Shown here in pieces: positions 1 through 13,040 of a stretch of DNA of 14,448 bases. The notes below the pieces were generated by a model. The model was not told the DNA's origin. It was given only the letters and a program-made list of their open reading frames with translations, and made no database searches. Positions within the stretch are counted from its first letter, which is position 1; the number at the start of each line of letters is the position of its first letter. The DNA is from Phoronis ovalis (Eukaryota; Phoronida; Phoronidae): positions 1 through 14,448 of the forward strand of contig JAOXYB010032353.1 of assembly GCA_028565635.1 (NCBI GenBank). Reading direction: 5' to 3'. The translations under genes and the position numbers were made by a program.

Positions 1-84
1 TTAAGTAATGATTTTAAATTGGTACCATACGTTTTCAAGTATTTTAATATTTTAAAACTAGTGGCTTTGGTATTTGTTCTCCAG

Positions 85-4750
<4,666 letters not shown>

Positions 4751-6014
4751 CAGTAAAACATTTTATTTTCATATTCATATTTCAGGTATCTAACAATAGT
4801 ACAGGTATGTATTACTACACTGAATATTCCTTACTTGGTACTGATGCCATTCAAGGGACCAGGGGAAGTGGTCACAATTTTATCTCTTCACAGACAAGTA
4901 TACACATTTTATGGTTTTAAAGTTAAACAATCTAAAAATATTATGCTGAAACCTTACAGTGATAAATGATAAGAGAAATATTTCAGTAAAATGAATAACA
5001 GAAACAAACAACAGTTTGGCAATAAAATGTTGTACATGCACTTTACCCATAATAAATAATATCATAGTTATTAGTACAACAATAGCAAGCAAATACAAGA
5101 TCTCAAGCAACAGTACTATTTACAAACAAATACTAGTCTTGGATATGACAAGAAAATAAAAATTTTAAACAAAACATTTATATGTAAATATCATTTTAAA
5201 ACTGATGTACAGAAATCATTTATATATTTTATTGTTATGAATAATTGAGAAATTTGTAAATATTATATTGTAAATAAATGTCTTTATAACACAGTCAAAA
5301 TAAAATGTATGAGATCTTCACCCAAATAGCAGTTATATTTATTATGATCGAAATGTATGTAAAATAAGTTAGTCATTGTTCTAATGTGATGTGAACCTGG
5401 AGCAGTTATGTTCAGGATCACCACATATGTTCAGAATATAAAATGAACTGGTTATAAAGCATAACACAGAGATTCTATTAAATACCTAGACTCTTCAATA
5501 AATCTTTTTTAACCGTAAAATACATAAAATTGAAATGACGAAAATTCTTGAAAAAGGTTAACTAAATCTTCCATATCTGCATTAAAAATATCCAAGTGAC
5601 AACTAGTTTCACTATTTTCGCTTTATGTACTACATCTGAACAAACAAACTATAATAGCATTGCTAGAAAATACTTTTGTTATGAACTATTTTTTATATTC
5701 AAATATCTCAAAGTCAACATTCCTTTAATTTTAAAGTAAATAATATTACCTGAGCAATATTTACATATGGATATGTCACCTAACTACAGAAACTAATTAC
5801 ATTTGGTGTATATAAAGCAACTAATAATATTAGTTTATTTGTTGGATATGTTTTACAATGCATATTGCACATAGTCACTTTTACATTAATAGTCTCTGTA
5901 TATATTCCCATATATACTATTCTAAAAAATAACTTTTTATTATAAAACTACAACAGTATACCTGGTATATATAAACATGTACATACAGAATCACAGAATA
6001 TGTCAATTCCGCAC
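4751..6014. other. Convergent 3' UTR region between CCDC77 and SARM1
   Basis: There are 1264 bases between the CCDC77 stop and the SARM1 stop, very A+T-rich, with no conserved reading frame on either strand. It should contain both 3' untranslated regions. Plus-strand AATAAA signals occur at 5021-5026, 5155-5160, 5273-5278 and 5299-5304. Minus-strand signals (TTTATT as read here) occur at 5936-5941, 5834-5839, 5338-5343 and 5228-5233. Which are used cannot be told from sequence, and the two transcripts may overlap. Confidence 0.7.
5021..5026 (+). terminator. Candidate CCDC77 polyadenylation signal AATAAA
   Basis: This is the first canonical AATAAA downstream of the CCDC77 stop codon, about 270 bases after it. 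Others follow at 5155, 5273 and 5299. The motif is common in A+T-rich DNA, so use is not established. Confidence 0.35.
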
Positions 6015-6147
6015 CTATGTCAATCCGCCGTGAGGTGATACTCCGTCTATAGGTGGCAACTGACCAGACGGTAATTGTGGTGGTTTTGGGTTTTGTATAA
6101 ATCGTGCAATCTTATCAATACAAGCATCCTGGTAATCATGAATCCAT
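6015..6147 (-). CDS. SARM1: SARM1 last coding exon
   Basis: The acceptor is CATTTCAG and the stop is TAG (6017-6015). It encodes split Lys663 and residues 664-706: [18 protein letters not shown] (human WSHEYQEATIEKIIRFLQ), the last TIR helix. A Pro/Gly-rich tail of about 25 residues follows that is not conserved with human. Confidence 0.94.
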
Positions 6148-9100
6148 CTGAAATGTGACAAAGTTGGAGTTAAACAGTATCCAACCAAATACTTTAAACC
6201 AGAGGACAGCAACTTTTATAGTAGAAAGCTATATAATTTTCAATGAGCATTTGAAGAAAATGTCAGCTATGCCATCTACATTTGTATACAATGTATTTAA
6301 ACTATCATTAGAATAATGCTGACAAATAAATTTCTCAAAATTAAATTTTCTTCAAATTTTAACGAATGTACAAATAAGCATCAGCTAACTGAACATATGA
6401 CTTTTTCACCGACATCCATCTCCCAGTGATGATGAAAAAATAACCAGAATTATGTTCTAGTAGGTAAAATAAATGGTTGTCCGCAAACTTCTATGACAAT
6501 TGCAATATACTGCACTTACTTGACCCCATTGAAGAAGCAGATGTTTCTCATATCTTCAGGAAGTTTCTCTGGAATTGGCCAAATGAAACTATTCATGACT
6601 GGTACAATATTACAATTAGAGGTTAAAGCCAGTGCTATCTCCTGCAACATAATGAAACATCTACTATCATGTTTGTATCTCTCACAGAAAATAAGTTATG
6701 AAGTGTCAAAATATCATAATGACTGAACATAATTTTGTTTTGTGTAAATACAAAACCCAGTTCAATACCTAAATTAAAAATAATGGAAGATGATGAATTT
6801 TTTGAAGAATTTGTCCTGGTAGATTTTAAAATGATACAGTTACAATATTTGAAACTTCATGCATTTTGTTTTGTTTTACCATCTTAGTTGTGAGTAATAA
6901 AATTACAAGAAATCAAATGTTTTTTTATGCTTAAATAATTGCAATTTCTACCTGAACTAGAACCAGGGCCAGGGCCAGTAGTTCTTTTCTGATAATCTCT
7001 AATAGTAAGTTAAAATACCCAGGACTACGTACTAAGCATTATTGTATCGAGAGATAATTGCATATTTCACTGCATTTTATAAATTTACCGTTGAACATAC
7101 ATGTATGCACGTATGTCTTGCAGGGTCTATTTGGCTAAATTGTAAGTAGCAGTGTTTGGAGAAGAATTTGCTAAAATTTATAGAAAATGAACGCTTGTTA
7201 GACAATGAGGATGAAATACAGATTAAGAATGATTCTATTTTGGAAAATGCCAAGGACCCTAGCACTAAAAATATTACTGAGGATAAAGGCATTTACCGAG
7301 TGAATTGCATCCAAATCGAAGTCGAACCACTCATAAAGGCATAAATCTAGGTAGGGCATAAACAGACAATATTCCCTCAAAAGTCACATATTATGTCGTA
7401 TTTACCTTATGAACCCAGTCCTTATGTTCCATGTCTCCAATACATTTGTCTAAAGCGCCGTCTGTTAGTATCAAAATAAATGTCTTACATGATGCAACAT
7501 TGTCCAGTAATGCATTATCAAACTGACCGGCTTCCAACTTCTCAACGTCAATAAACACAGAAAAACCACGGAGTTGTAGAAACACACGCAGCAAACTGAA
7601 AAACGATTTTTTTAAAATATAAGGTTGATAATGGATAAACAATAAGTCAAATACATCTTAGAGCAGTCTGCTAATTTTGCATGAAATAAATATATTTTGC
7701 TGAGACATTCTTCACCTTTGACCTACCTGGCTAGTTGTGACCCAGTTGATCTTCTGTAGCTGATGAACACATCCAGATTTTTTTTAGCTACCGGAGCAGC
7801 TGACAGAGCTTTATCCACTGTAACTGACACGCCATCTGAAGAAACAAGATCAAATTAAAGAGGAGTTAAATTCAATGTGCGTACAGATATCGAAAGGAAT
7901 GTTGTGTGTGATATAACTTAGATAAGTTAACTTTAAATGAAGAAAAAAACAGAACTCAGGCATCATATGACAACACATGTCCTAAAATAGAGTGAATAAG
8001 ATGGTTCCATATGCTTTAAGATAAATGTTTACTAACCTTTGAAAGATTTTAGTAACATGTGACGGTGCAAACTGTTACCAACACCACATTCAAGCAACAT
8101 GTCCTCTGTTACCATGGAAATTGTATCTATAGTAATACCATATTGCACCATATTGTATGTGTATTGTACAAATGTTGGGTTAACATTGGTCAACAGGGAA
8201 GCCATCTCATGGCAATTACACAGAGAGTAATCGATATTCATTTTAAAGTCACACAGCTCGTACAAAAACCTGTAATTAACAAAAAATATTCAATAAAAGA
8301 ATATTACTTTGTTGAGGATGTCAATATTGAATATTTTTTTCCAAATGCCTCAATCAGAACTTAAAGACATTTGAACATTTCCACTGGTTTAACTAACTTT
8401 TGTGTAAACAGTGAAGTTGTGTAAATTCTTGTATTAGTTACATGCACCCACCTCTGCCGTGCAATAATATTATCAATTTTCAATCCTTCCAACAGGTGTC
8501 GCTCAGTCAGCAGCATTAATTCCTTTCCAGTCGGGACCAGTTTCTCAAAAATATTCGCCAAATCTCCAAAACCTTGTAACAAAATCACAAATGCATACTT
8601 CAAAACTGAAGGTAACAATCATTACAGATTCAAAAATATGATAACTTCATAATAATTAAGTAACTTAAACAGACAGTTATACTAGCTCCTCCATTTATTT
8701 TCTTTCATTTCAAAAATGAAAATAAACCAACTAATATTCTTGCAATAAAGGTTATTATAATATTTTGTTATTTTTAACATGTTTCAAATAATGTGAAGCA
8801 TTTTCTAGACTTGTGTATTTTGTTTGTAGGTTAATCTGTTTGTACATACTGATAGTTTTCAGCCAGACATTAATATCATCACTATCCCAAGATTCAACAT
8901 CGAGAGAGAGAATTCTGGGAGAGTATTCATCACAAATCTTAAGAGCTTGAGTTGCCAGATTTGCTGCAATTACATTTCGAGGAGATGCAGCCACTTTCAT
9001 CAAATCACGTATGGCCCCAATCTTCACTAAAAACTTCAAATACAAAAATAATACATCAACAGGTTTCTTTAGCACCAAAGTAAGATAATATAAAAAATAT

Positions 9101-11535
9101 CTTCTGTCAGAATATTTTTAAAAACATCACAGTGTTCTCCACTAGCTGATTTTGGGGGTGCAATTGCCTTTATTGTGCCCCCATCTAAAATATATAAAAA
9201 ACAAATATTCTATTCATATGATAACCATGAAAGAGTTGTGTCCACAAAATCAATTTATCGTCAGCAGTAGTGTCTAACTATTCATATGATAATCAACACA
9301 TCTTATATAAATTACAACTCAACATACAAACAGCCTATCTTGGTTCTTTTTGATGTGAGCTTCCATTACGAAATGAAACGCTGCTAGCATCTGTGCTTCA
9401 TATTTGTCACTATGCAAAAATTTCATCAGCTTCTTCAAATATGTCACTCCTCGACCTAAAGGAGAACATGACATAGTAACAGGTTAAACACTATGAACAG
9501 GTATACATAGGTCGACAAAATTATGATTAGGTTAGTGTGTCTAACATCAAGTTTTAAAAATAATTGATTTTGTCCCATGTCACTTTTTGCTACATCATTG
9601 TGTGTCGTGCGTTTTTAGAAGTTATTATCTGGTAATATATTAATAATAGTGTGTGTGATGCACATGTTATAAATATTTTTGTTCATATTTATAGCTACTT
9701 TTACACCTTGGCTAGCTGACATCAATCAGTATGGCAGGAACCCAAAGTCCCATGTTTGATATATTTTCTTTCAGTGGCTTTCTGTCCATTGATTTGTTGT
9801 TGCAAATTCAACTATTAATTATTGTAGAAAAAAATTTACCCCCATATTTCTGCAGAAAATAGTAAATATATTGCAGTAAATTGTTACATATAACTATAAA
9901 GAAGACCTCAAATAATTACTCTCGGTGTTTCGATGCAAATTAAAATGCAATATTCATATTACAATTCCTGATCTCCTAATTTGTGATAAAAAAGGTGTTA
10001 TTTTCAATATTAAATTCTTTTATGGCCATATCTTCATTTCAGTTCGTGGCATATTGGAAAAACCATTGCTTTGCATGATTAATCCTTAAGGTCCAGGTGA
10101 CCTTCATAGTCTTGACGAATTAATTTAGAGCTGTTGGCACTTGAGTGTCATCAAACTATATCAGAAAAGCTTGTGTCACAAATCACAAATTTTGCAAAAA
10201 AGCTTAGGTGTCGATGTTTTATCCATGTTGAAAGTTGTGTGTGAAAGGCAATGACATTTTAATAATTAAAATTAATGTCGCATGTCAGATGAAAAGTTAA
10301 ATATTTGCCTGTCAGTGTGATTCTTAAAATCGCGTTATAGAAATGACATGTGATGAAAGTCTTCCCTCTTATCATTTTAATCATATACGTCGAACCGTGT
10401 TATAACTGAAGAAATATTATTTTATAAAATATTAAATTCCATAGAATTATAACTGTCTTCAACTGAACTGTTGAGTTGATTTCCCAAGTATTTTAATCCT
10501 TAATCCTGTCTTTAACACTAACAAAGAATCACATAATGTTTTGATAGAATGGACTTGGTATCTCTGTGACTGAATAATGGAATACAAGAACTAATGTTAT
10601 ATAAATAGTAACAATGTGGCAATTTTTCTTACCTTGAATTTGCTGGTCATCTTGTACGCTGAATTCAATAGGATTTGTGGCCATTACAAATTGTTCAACT
10701 AGTTTCAATGTTCCCGACTCTTTCACTTTTGCCTCTAACTCTTTATTAGTATACAGAGCTATTATGGCAATACATGCATTATAGCGTGTTATTGAATCTT
10801 TATCAAATGCAAGAGGAAATAACCACTGGTGCGTATTAGCCTCGATCATCTTGTGCTGAGCAGTTGTTCCTCCAAATATAGCGCAATTTGAAATAGCTTT
10901 TGCACAACGAATACGTACTTCTTGATTCTCTGATCGACAAGAATACAAAATGGAGTCTAATCCACCAAATGAAATAATATGCAAACATGTCTCTTCAGAG
11001 AATTTAAACATATGTTCAAGTAACGAGATTCCAATTATTTCAATTTGTGAATTGTTGAATGATTTTGACATTTTAACAAGGGTCTCTAATCCTGTTTTTG
11101 CTACACGTGACCTATTGTTCATACTGAGTGATTGTTCTAATAGCTTAGCTGCTGCTATCTGACGCTTAACATTCTCTGCGTTACTCATAAAGTCGAGAAG
11201 TATGTAAACTCCACCTTGTTCTCCAAGGATGTCCAGGTAGGATACAGCAAGATCTCTGCCATACCCATGAATAGCCCAGGCTTCAGTGACCCTTTTGTAC
11301 AAGTCCTCTAGACATGGGAGAACTATGTCATCATTATCTTTATCATTTTTCAGTTTAAGCATTTCTTCCTTAAATTCTGCTGCTTTTTCATCAATTAGAC
11401 CCCAAAATGAGCCAATTTTTTCTTCACCCTTAGGTGGAGCCAACATGTGACGGTTAGATTTTTCAATCTTTTGGGGAGACGACTTGCCTCCTTTAATGTC
11501 AGGCTGGATGTGATGCGAAGGACGACTACCCATAC
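6015..11535 (-). CDS. SARM1: SARM1, ARM-SAM-SAM-TIR NAD+ hydrolase, nine coding exons
   Basis: Exons on the minus strand are 11535-10633, 9455-9328, 9033-8850, 8572-8452, 8269-8037, 7835-7727, 7595-7406, 6641-6520 and 6147-6015. All eight junctions keep frame, giving 706 residues from Met at 11533 (human about 724). The ARM domain is roughly residues 70-385, SAM1 390-447, SAM2 460-523 and TIR 541-678. SARM1 cleaves NAD+ through its TIR domain. The ARM domain holds it inactive when NAD+ is bound, and NMN releases it, driving axon degeneration; in invertebrates it also feeds innate immune p38 signalling. Catalytic Glu623 (human E642), BB-loop Gly582 (human G601) and Trp619/Trp643 are present. 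ARM ligand residues Trp86, Arg93, Glu133, Gln134, Arg141, His174 and Lys177 (human W103, R110, E149, Q150, R157, H190, K193) are kept. The enzyme should be active and NAD+-gated. The start is the only uncertain end. Confidence 0.96.
6148..6519 (-). other. SARM1 last intron (372 bp)
   Basis: This intron lies between GTAAGT (6519 downward) and the CATTTCAG acceptor. It is A+T-rich and nothing further was recognised. Confidence 0.75.
6520..6641 (-). CDS. SARM1: SARM1 exon: catalytic glutamate
   Basis: The acceptor is TGTTGCAG and the donor AA|GTAAGT. It encodes residues 623-662. The first codon, GAG at 6641-6639, is catalytic Glu623 (human E642). It continues [29 protein letters not shown] and NICFFNGV. 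Human C649 corresponds to Ser630. Its length (122 bp) is not a multiple of three. Confidence 0.92.
6642..7405 (-). other. SARM1 intron upstream of the catalytic-Glu exon (764 bp)
   Basis: The intron is bounded by GTAAAT and TGTTGCAG. It contains a plus-strand open frame of 62 codons (7156-7344) of Lys/Asn/Glu-rich, unrecognised sequence, and a short AGGGCC-type direct repeat at about 6964-6977. No RNA gene is seen. Confidence 0.7.
7406..7595 (-). CDS. SARM1: SARM1 exon: TIR core with BB loop
   Basis: The acceptor is TTTTTCAG and the donor AAG|GTAAAT. It encodes split Ser559 and residues 560-622: [18 protein letters not shown] (BB loop, Gly582) and [14 protein letters not shown], ending DWVHK. 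Catalytic Glu is the next residue, in the following exon. Cys610 matches human C629, but human C635 is replaced by His616. Confidence 0.95.
7727..7835 (-). CDS. SARM1: SARM1 exon: SAM2-TIR linker and first TIR strand
   Basis: The acceptor is TTCTTCAG and the donor AG|GTAGGT. It encodes split Asp523 and residues 524-558: a small-residue linker followed by [16 protein letters not shown], box 1 of the TIR domain. The Ser-Pro of the human linker (S548, reported as a JNK site) has no equivalent here. Confidence 0.92.
8037..8269 (-). CDS. SARM1: SARM1 exon: SAM2
   Basis: The acceptor is ATTACAG and the donor AAAG|GTTAGT. It encodes split Arg445 and residues 446-522. It covers the end of SAM1 (FLYELCDFK) and nearly all of SAM2 ([39 protein letters not shown]). 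Human SAM2 has the matching RFRQYTYGLV and LLEDCGI segments. Confidence 0.93.
8452..8572 (-). CDS. SARM1: SARM1 exon: body of SAM1
   Basis: The acceptor is GTTACAAG and the donor AG|GTGGGT. It encodes split Ser405 and residues 406-444: [27 protein letters not shown] and KIDNIIARQ. The GxxLLxLTExxLxxxLxI pattern is typical of SAM domains, which assemble SARM1 into an octamer ring. Confidence 0.9.
8850..9033 (-). CDS. SARM1: SARM1 exon: end of ARM domain and start of SAM1
   Basis: The acceptor TTTGAAG ends at 9034 and the donor ATCA|GTATGT starts at 8849. It encodes residues 344-404, with [11 protein letters not shown] (human DIGAIQSLKRL) and [16 protein letters not shown], the opening helix of the first SAM domain. 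Another AG six bases further in would break frame with the previous exon. Confidence 0.88.
9210..9292. repeat. 15-bp direct repeat pair in a SARM1 intron
   Basis: CTATTCATATGATAA occurs at 9210-9224 and again at 9278-9292, 68 bases apart, inside the 294-bp intron. It could be footprint-like duplication or chance. No element is recognised between the copies. Confidence 0.4.
9328..9455 (-). CDS. SARM1: SARM1 exon: late ARM repeats
   Basis: The acceptor is CCTTTAG and the donor TTT|GTATGT. The split Gly and residues 302-343 start [13 protein letters not shown]; Arg302-Gly303 match the human R322-G323 loop that contacts the NAD+ pocket. The exon ends IKKNQDRLF. Joined to the next exon, the spacing from IKK to IGAI is 17 residues, as in human, which supports both splice choices. 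Confidence 0.88.
9456..10632 (-). other. Large SARM1 intron (1177 bp) between ARM exons
   Basis: The intron is bounded by GTAAGA and CCTTTAG. It is A+T-rich, with no conserved exon or transposon protein recognised. It holds a 15-bp nuclear-receptor-like palindrome at 10089-10103, listed separately. Confidence 0.75.
10089..10103. promoter_or_regulatory. Nuclear-receptor-like palindrome (ERE/ERRE-like)
   Basis: AGGTCCAGGTGACCT is one mismatch from the AGGTCA-n3-TGACCT estrogen response element. The right arm, read on the minus strand, is TGAAGGTCA, which fits the TNAAGGTCA extended half-site of ERR/FTZ-F1-type receptors. It lies inside a SARM1 intron. Function is inference only; such motifs also occur by chance. 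Confidence 0.25.
10633..11535 (-). CDS. SARM1: SARM1 exon: N-terminus and most of the ARM domain
   Basis: The acceptor GATTTTCCAG lies two bases before an ATG (11533-11531); the donor CAAG|GTAAGA is at 10632. It encodes residues 1-300 plus one base. The first 45 residues are polar and basic, starting MGSRPSHH, with no hydrophobic leader. They are followed by ARM repeats with [42 protein letters not shown] and [10 protein letters not shown], all diagnostic of SARM1. The context around the ATG (G at -3, G at +4) is good. An upstream coding exon joining in phase 1 cannot be excluded, because the first two exon bases (GT) would complete a codon. Confidence 0.93.
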
Positions 11536-11659
11536 CTGGAAAATCAAAGACAGTCTTAATGGGGTTTAGGTGTATCGGCATTAAATCCCAATACCTAAAC
11601 TTTAATATACAAACTAGCACAAAGTTCGATCCATGCAATATCGGAAGCACCCACCGAGT

Positions 11660-11728
11660 CTGTTCCCCAGACGATTCTGGCTTGCTGGCAAACCTTAAGC
11701 AGTTCATCCCGCTTGTAATGGGGAACAG
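11660..11728. repeat. Inverted-arm module, copy 1 (69 bp)
   Basis: A perfect 9-bp inverted repeat, CTGTTCCCC at 11660-11668 and GGGGAACAG at 11720-11728, encloses a 51-bp core containing CTTGCTGGC. The arrangement is repeated 161-162 bp to the right. It may be a small non-autonomous mobile element or part of a larger one. Confidence 0.6.
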
Positions 11729-11821
11729 CTCTGATTCTCCACATCAACACCACTAAATGATTTAAGGGCAAAACCCCATAAAACAACATCTTTTTTTTTG
11801 CAAATTTCAGCTGGCAGATAA

Positions 11822-11889
11822 CAGTTCCCCGCATTTTTAGCTGGCTGGTGAATTTAAAAAAATTCAGCTTGCTGGTGAATGGGGAACAG
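11822..11889. repeat. Inverted-arm module, copy 2 (68 bp)
   Basis: CAGTTCCCC at 11822-11830 and GGGGAACAG at 11881-11889 (one mismatch between arms) enclose a core with GCTGGCTGGTGAA and CTTGCTGGTGAA. The core aligns imperfectly with copy 1. Both copies end in the identical 12-mer AATGGGGAACAG. Confidence 0.6.
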
Positions 11890-12311
11890 AGATGGCTTTC
11901 CAAGTTACATTACCAAATGCTTTATCCAAGCATAAAACATGTAAAAAAAATATGTTGGTGTGCTACATAAAGCCATAAAAAATTATCCTCATTGGGTGCT
12001 TCTGCAATATGCAGCGCCGCATGCATTAATTCTTTGGTGCGGTTAAGAAGAAGCCAGAATAAATTATACAAAACAACAAAGACCTGCAACGACTCTGCTC
12101 TCATATAACTTTATATTCTCACTGGGGTCGGGTACTCAGGGTTCCGTCTATTTTGAGACGTGCCGCTTGAGTGGTAATAAATGAGCTGATCGAGTTCATC
12201 TGGTTTTTGACTAAAATAAACCAGTATGATTCCAAGGCATATAAAATTAGAAATCAGGTTTTTTTAGCAAAAAAAGTTAAGCAAACCGTTTTTTTGTCAT
12301 AAAAAACAGTT

Positions 12312-12660
12312 GAGAGGATTTTAATTAGTCTAGCTGTGCCGCACACCCCTAGCTACCAATAAAAAGTTTGTGAATATACCCACCTGGGCCACCCCGGAGT
12401 ACAATTCTCCTATTATACTGTGTGCACTATAAACTGGAATTATCTTTCCAGAACTAATTTTGTATGATTCAAGTTTAAATATTTGTCTGTTTAATGACTT
12501 GTGTTCAAACACGACACACGTCATGACAGTCGATCTGGTTCAGCTTCGTTTAAATTTAATATAATTACGCAAGCAATTTATCTAGCTACCACTCCAGACC
12601 TGTCTTTTCAGTAACTATCAGTTTTACAGAAATCAACATAGGTACCGTTTTTCAATTTTT
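12312..12660. repeat. Tandem duplication, unit 1 (349 bp)
   Basis: It begins GAGAGGATTTTAA and runs through TGCCGCACACCC, AAGTTTGTGAATA, GTACAATTCTCCTAT, CCAGAACTAATTTTG, TTTAATGACT, GTCATGACAGT, TTTAAATTTAATATAATTA and ACTATCAGTTTTACAGAAAT. The same blocks recur in the same order 330-350 bp further on. Confidence 0.85.
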
Positions 12661-13004
12661 GAGAGGATTTTAAGTCTGTGCCGCACACCCGGTCACAGCC
12701 CATACCAATAAAGTTTGTGAATACCCCCCCCATCCCGCAGTACAATTCTCCTATATACTCTATAATCTGGATTTATCTGTCCAGAACTAATTTTGCATGA
12801 TTTTTAAACATTTCTCTGTTTAATGACTGTGTTCAAACCCCGGTTCAAACGCGACACATGTCATGACAGTGTTGCCGTTGGTTTCGTTTTAAATTTAATA
12901 TAATTATAATTATGCAAGCAAGTTACCTATCTCTCCTGCGTTTTCAGTGTCTACTAACTATCAGTTTTACAGAAATCAACACAGGTGCCGCTTCTTTTAC
13001 TGTT
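12661..13004. repeat. Tandem duplication, unit 2 (about 344 bp)
   Basis: This is the second copy of the preceding unit, starting immediately after it with GAGAGGATTTTAA. It is diverged by substitutions and small indels, including an extra CCCCGGTTCAAACG stretch near 12839. The right boundary is approximate. A third, internally deleted fragment (GCACACCCCTGAATATA onward) lies at 13011-13038. Confidence 0.85.
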
Positions 13005-13010
13005 ACTTCA

Positions 13011-13038
13011 GCACACCCCTGAATATATCCGGGGTACA
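13011..13038. repeat. Fragment of a third tandem unit
   Basis: GCACACCCC, TGAATATA and GGGGTACA follow in the order seen in unit 1 but with the intervening bases missing. This suggests a collapsed third copy. The match is short. Confidence 0.4.
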
Positions 13039-13040
13039 GA

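Larger units (their letters stand above)
11536..12311 (-). other. SARM1 5' flank or 5' intron, repeat-derived
   Basis: The strong AG acceptor at 11537-11536 implies that this region is intron, with a further 5' exon upstream. No conserved N-terminal exon was recognised. The stretch contains the two inverted-arm modules (11660-11889) and minus-strand open frames of 60-102 codons. Those frames look like decayed repeat sequence; I cannot assign them. Confidence 0.5.

Noticed and set aside
11534-11707. Upstream in-frame extension of the SARM1 first exon to an ATG at 11707
   Set aside because: It reads back through a strong acceptor (GATTTTCCAG) and into the inverted-arm repeat module. The added residues have no SARM1 similarity, so it is probably intron read-through.
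11922-12104. 60-codon minus-strand frame upstream of SARM1, considered as a missing N-terminal exon
   Set aside because: It has no similarity to any SARM1 N-terminus and no donor that would join 11535 in phase. It may be repeat remnant.
12836-12860. B-box-like GGTTCAAACGC, considered as a tRNA gene or tRNA-derived SINE
   Set aside because: There is no matching A-box, no cloverleaf and no 3' tail, and unit 1 of the duplication lacks the stretch. One motif is not enough.
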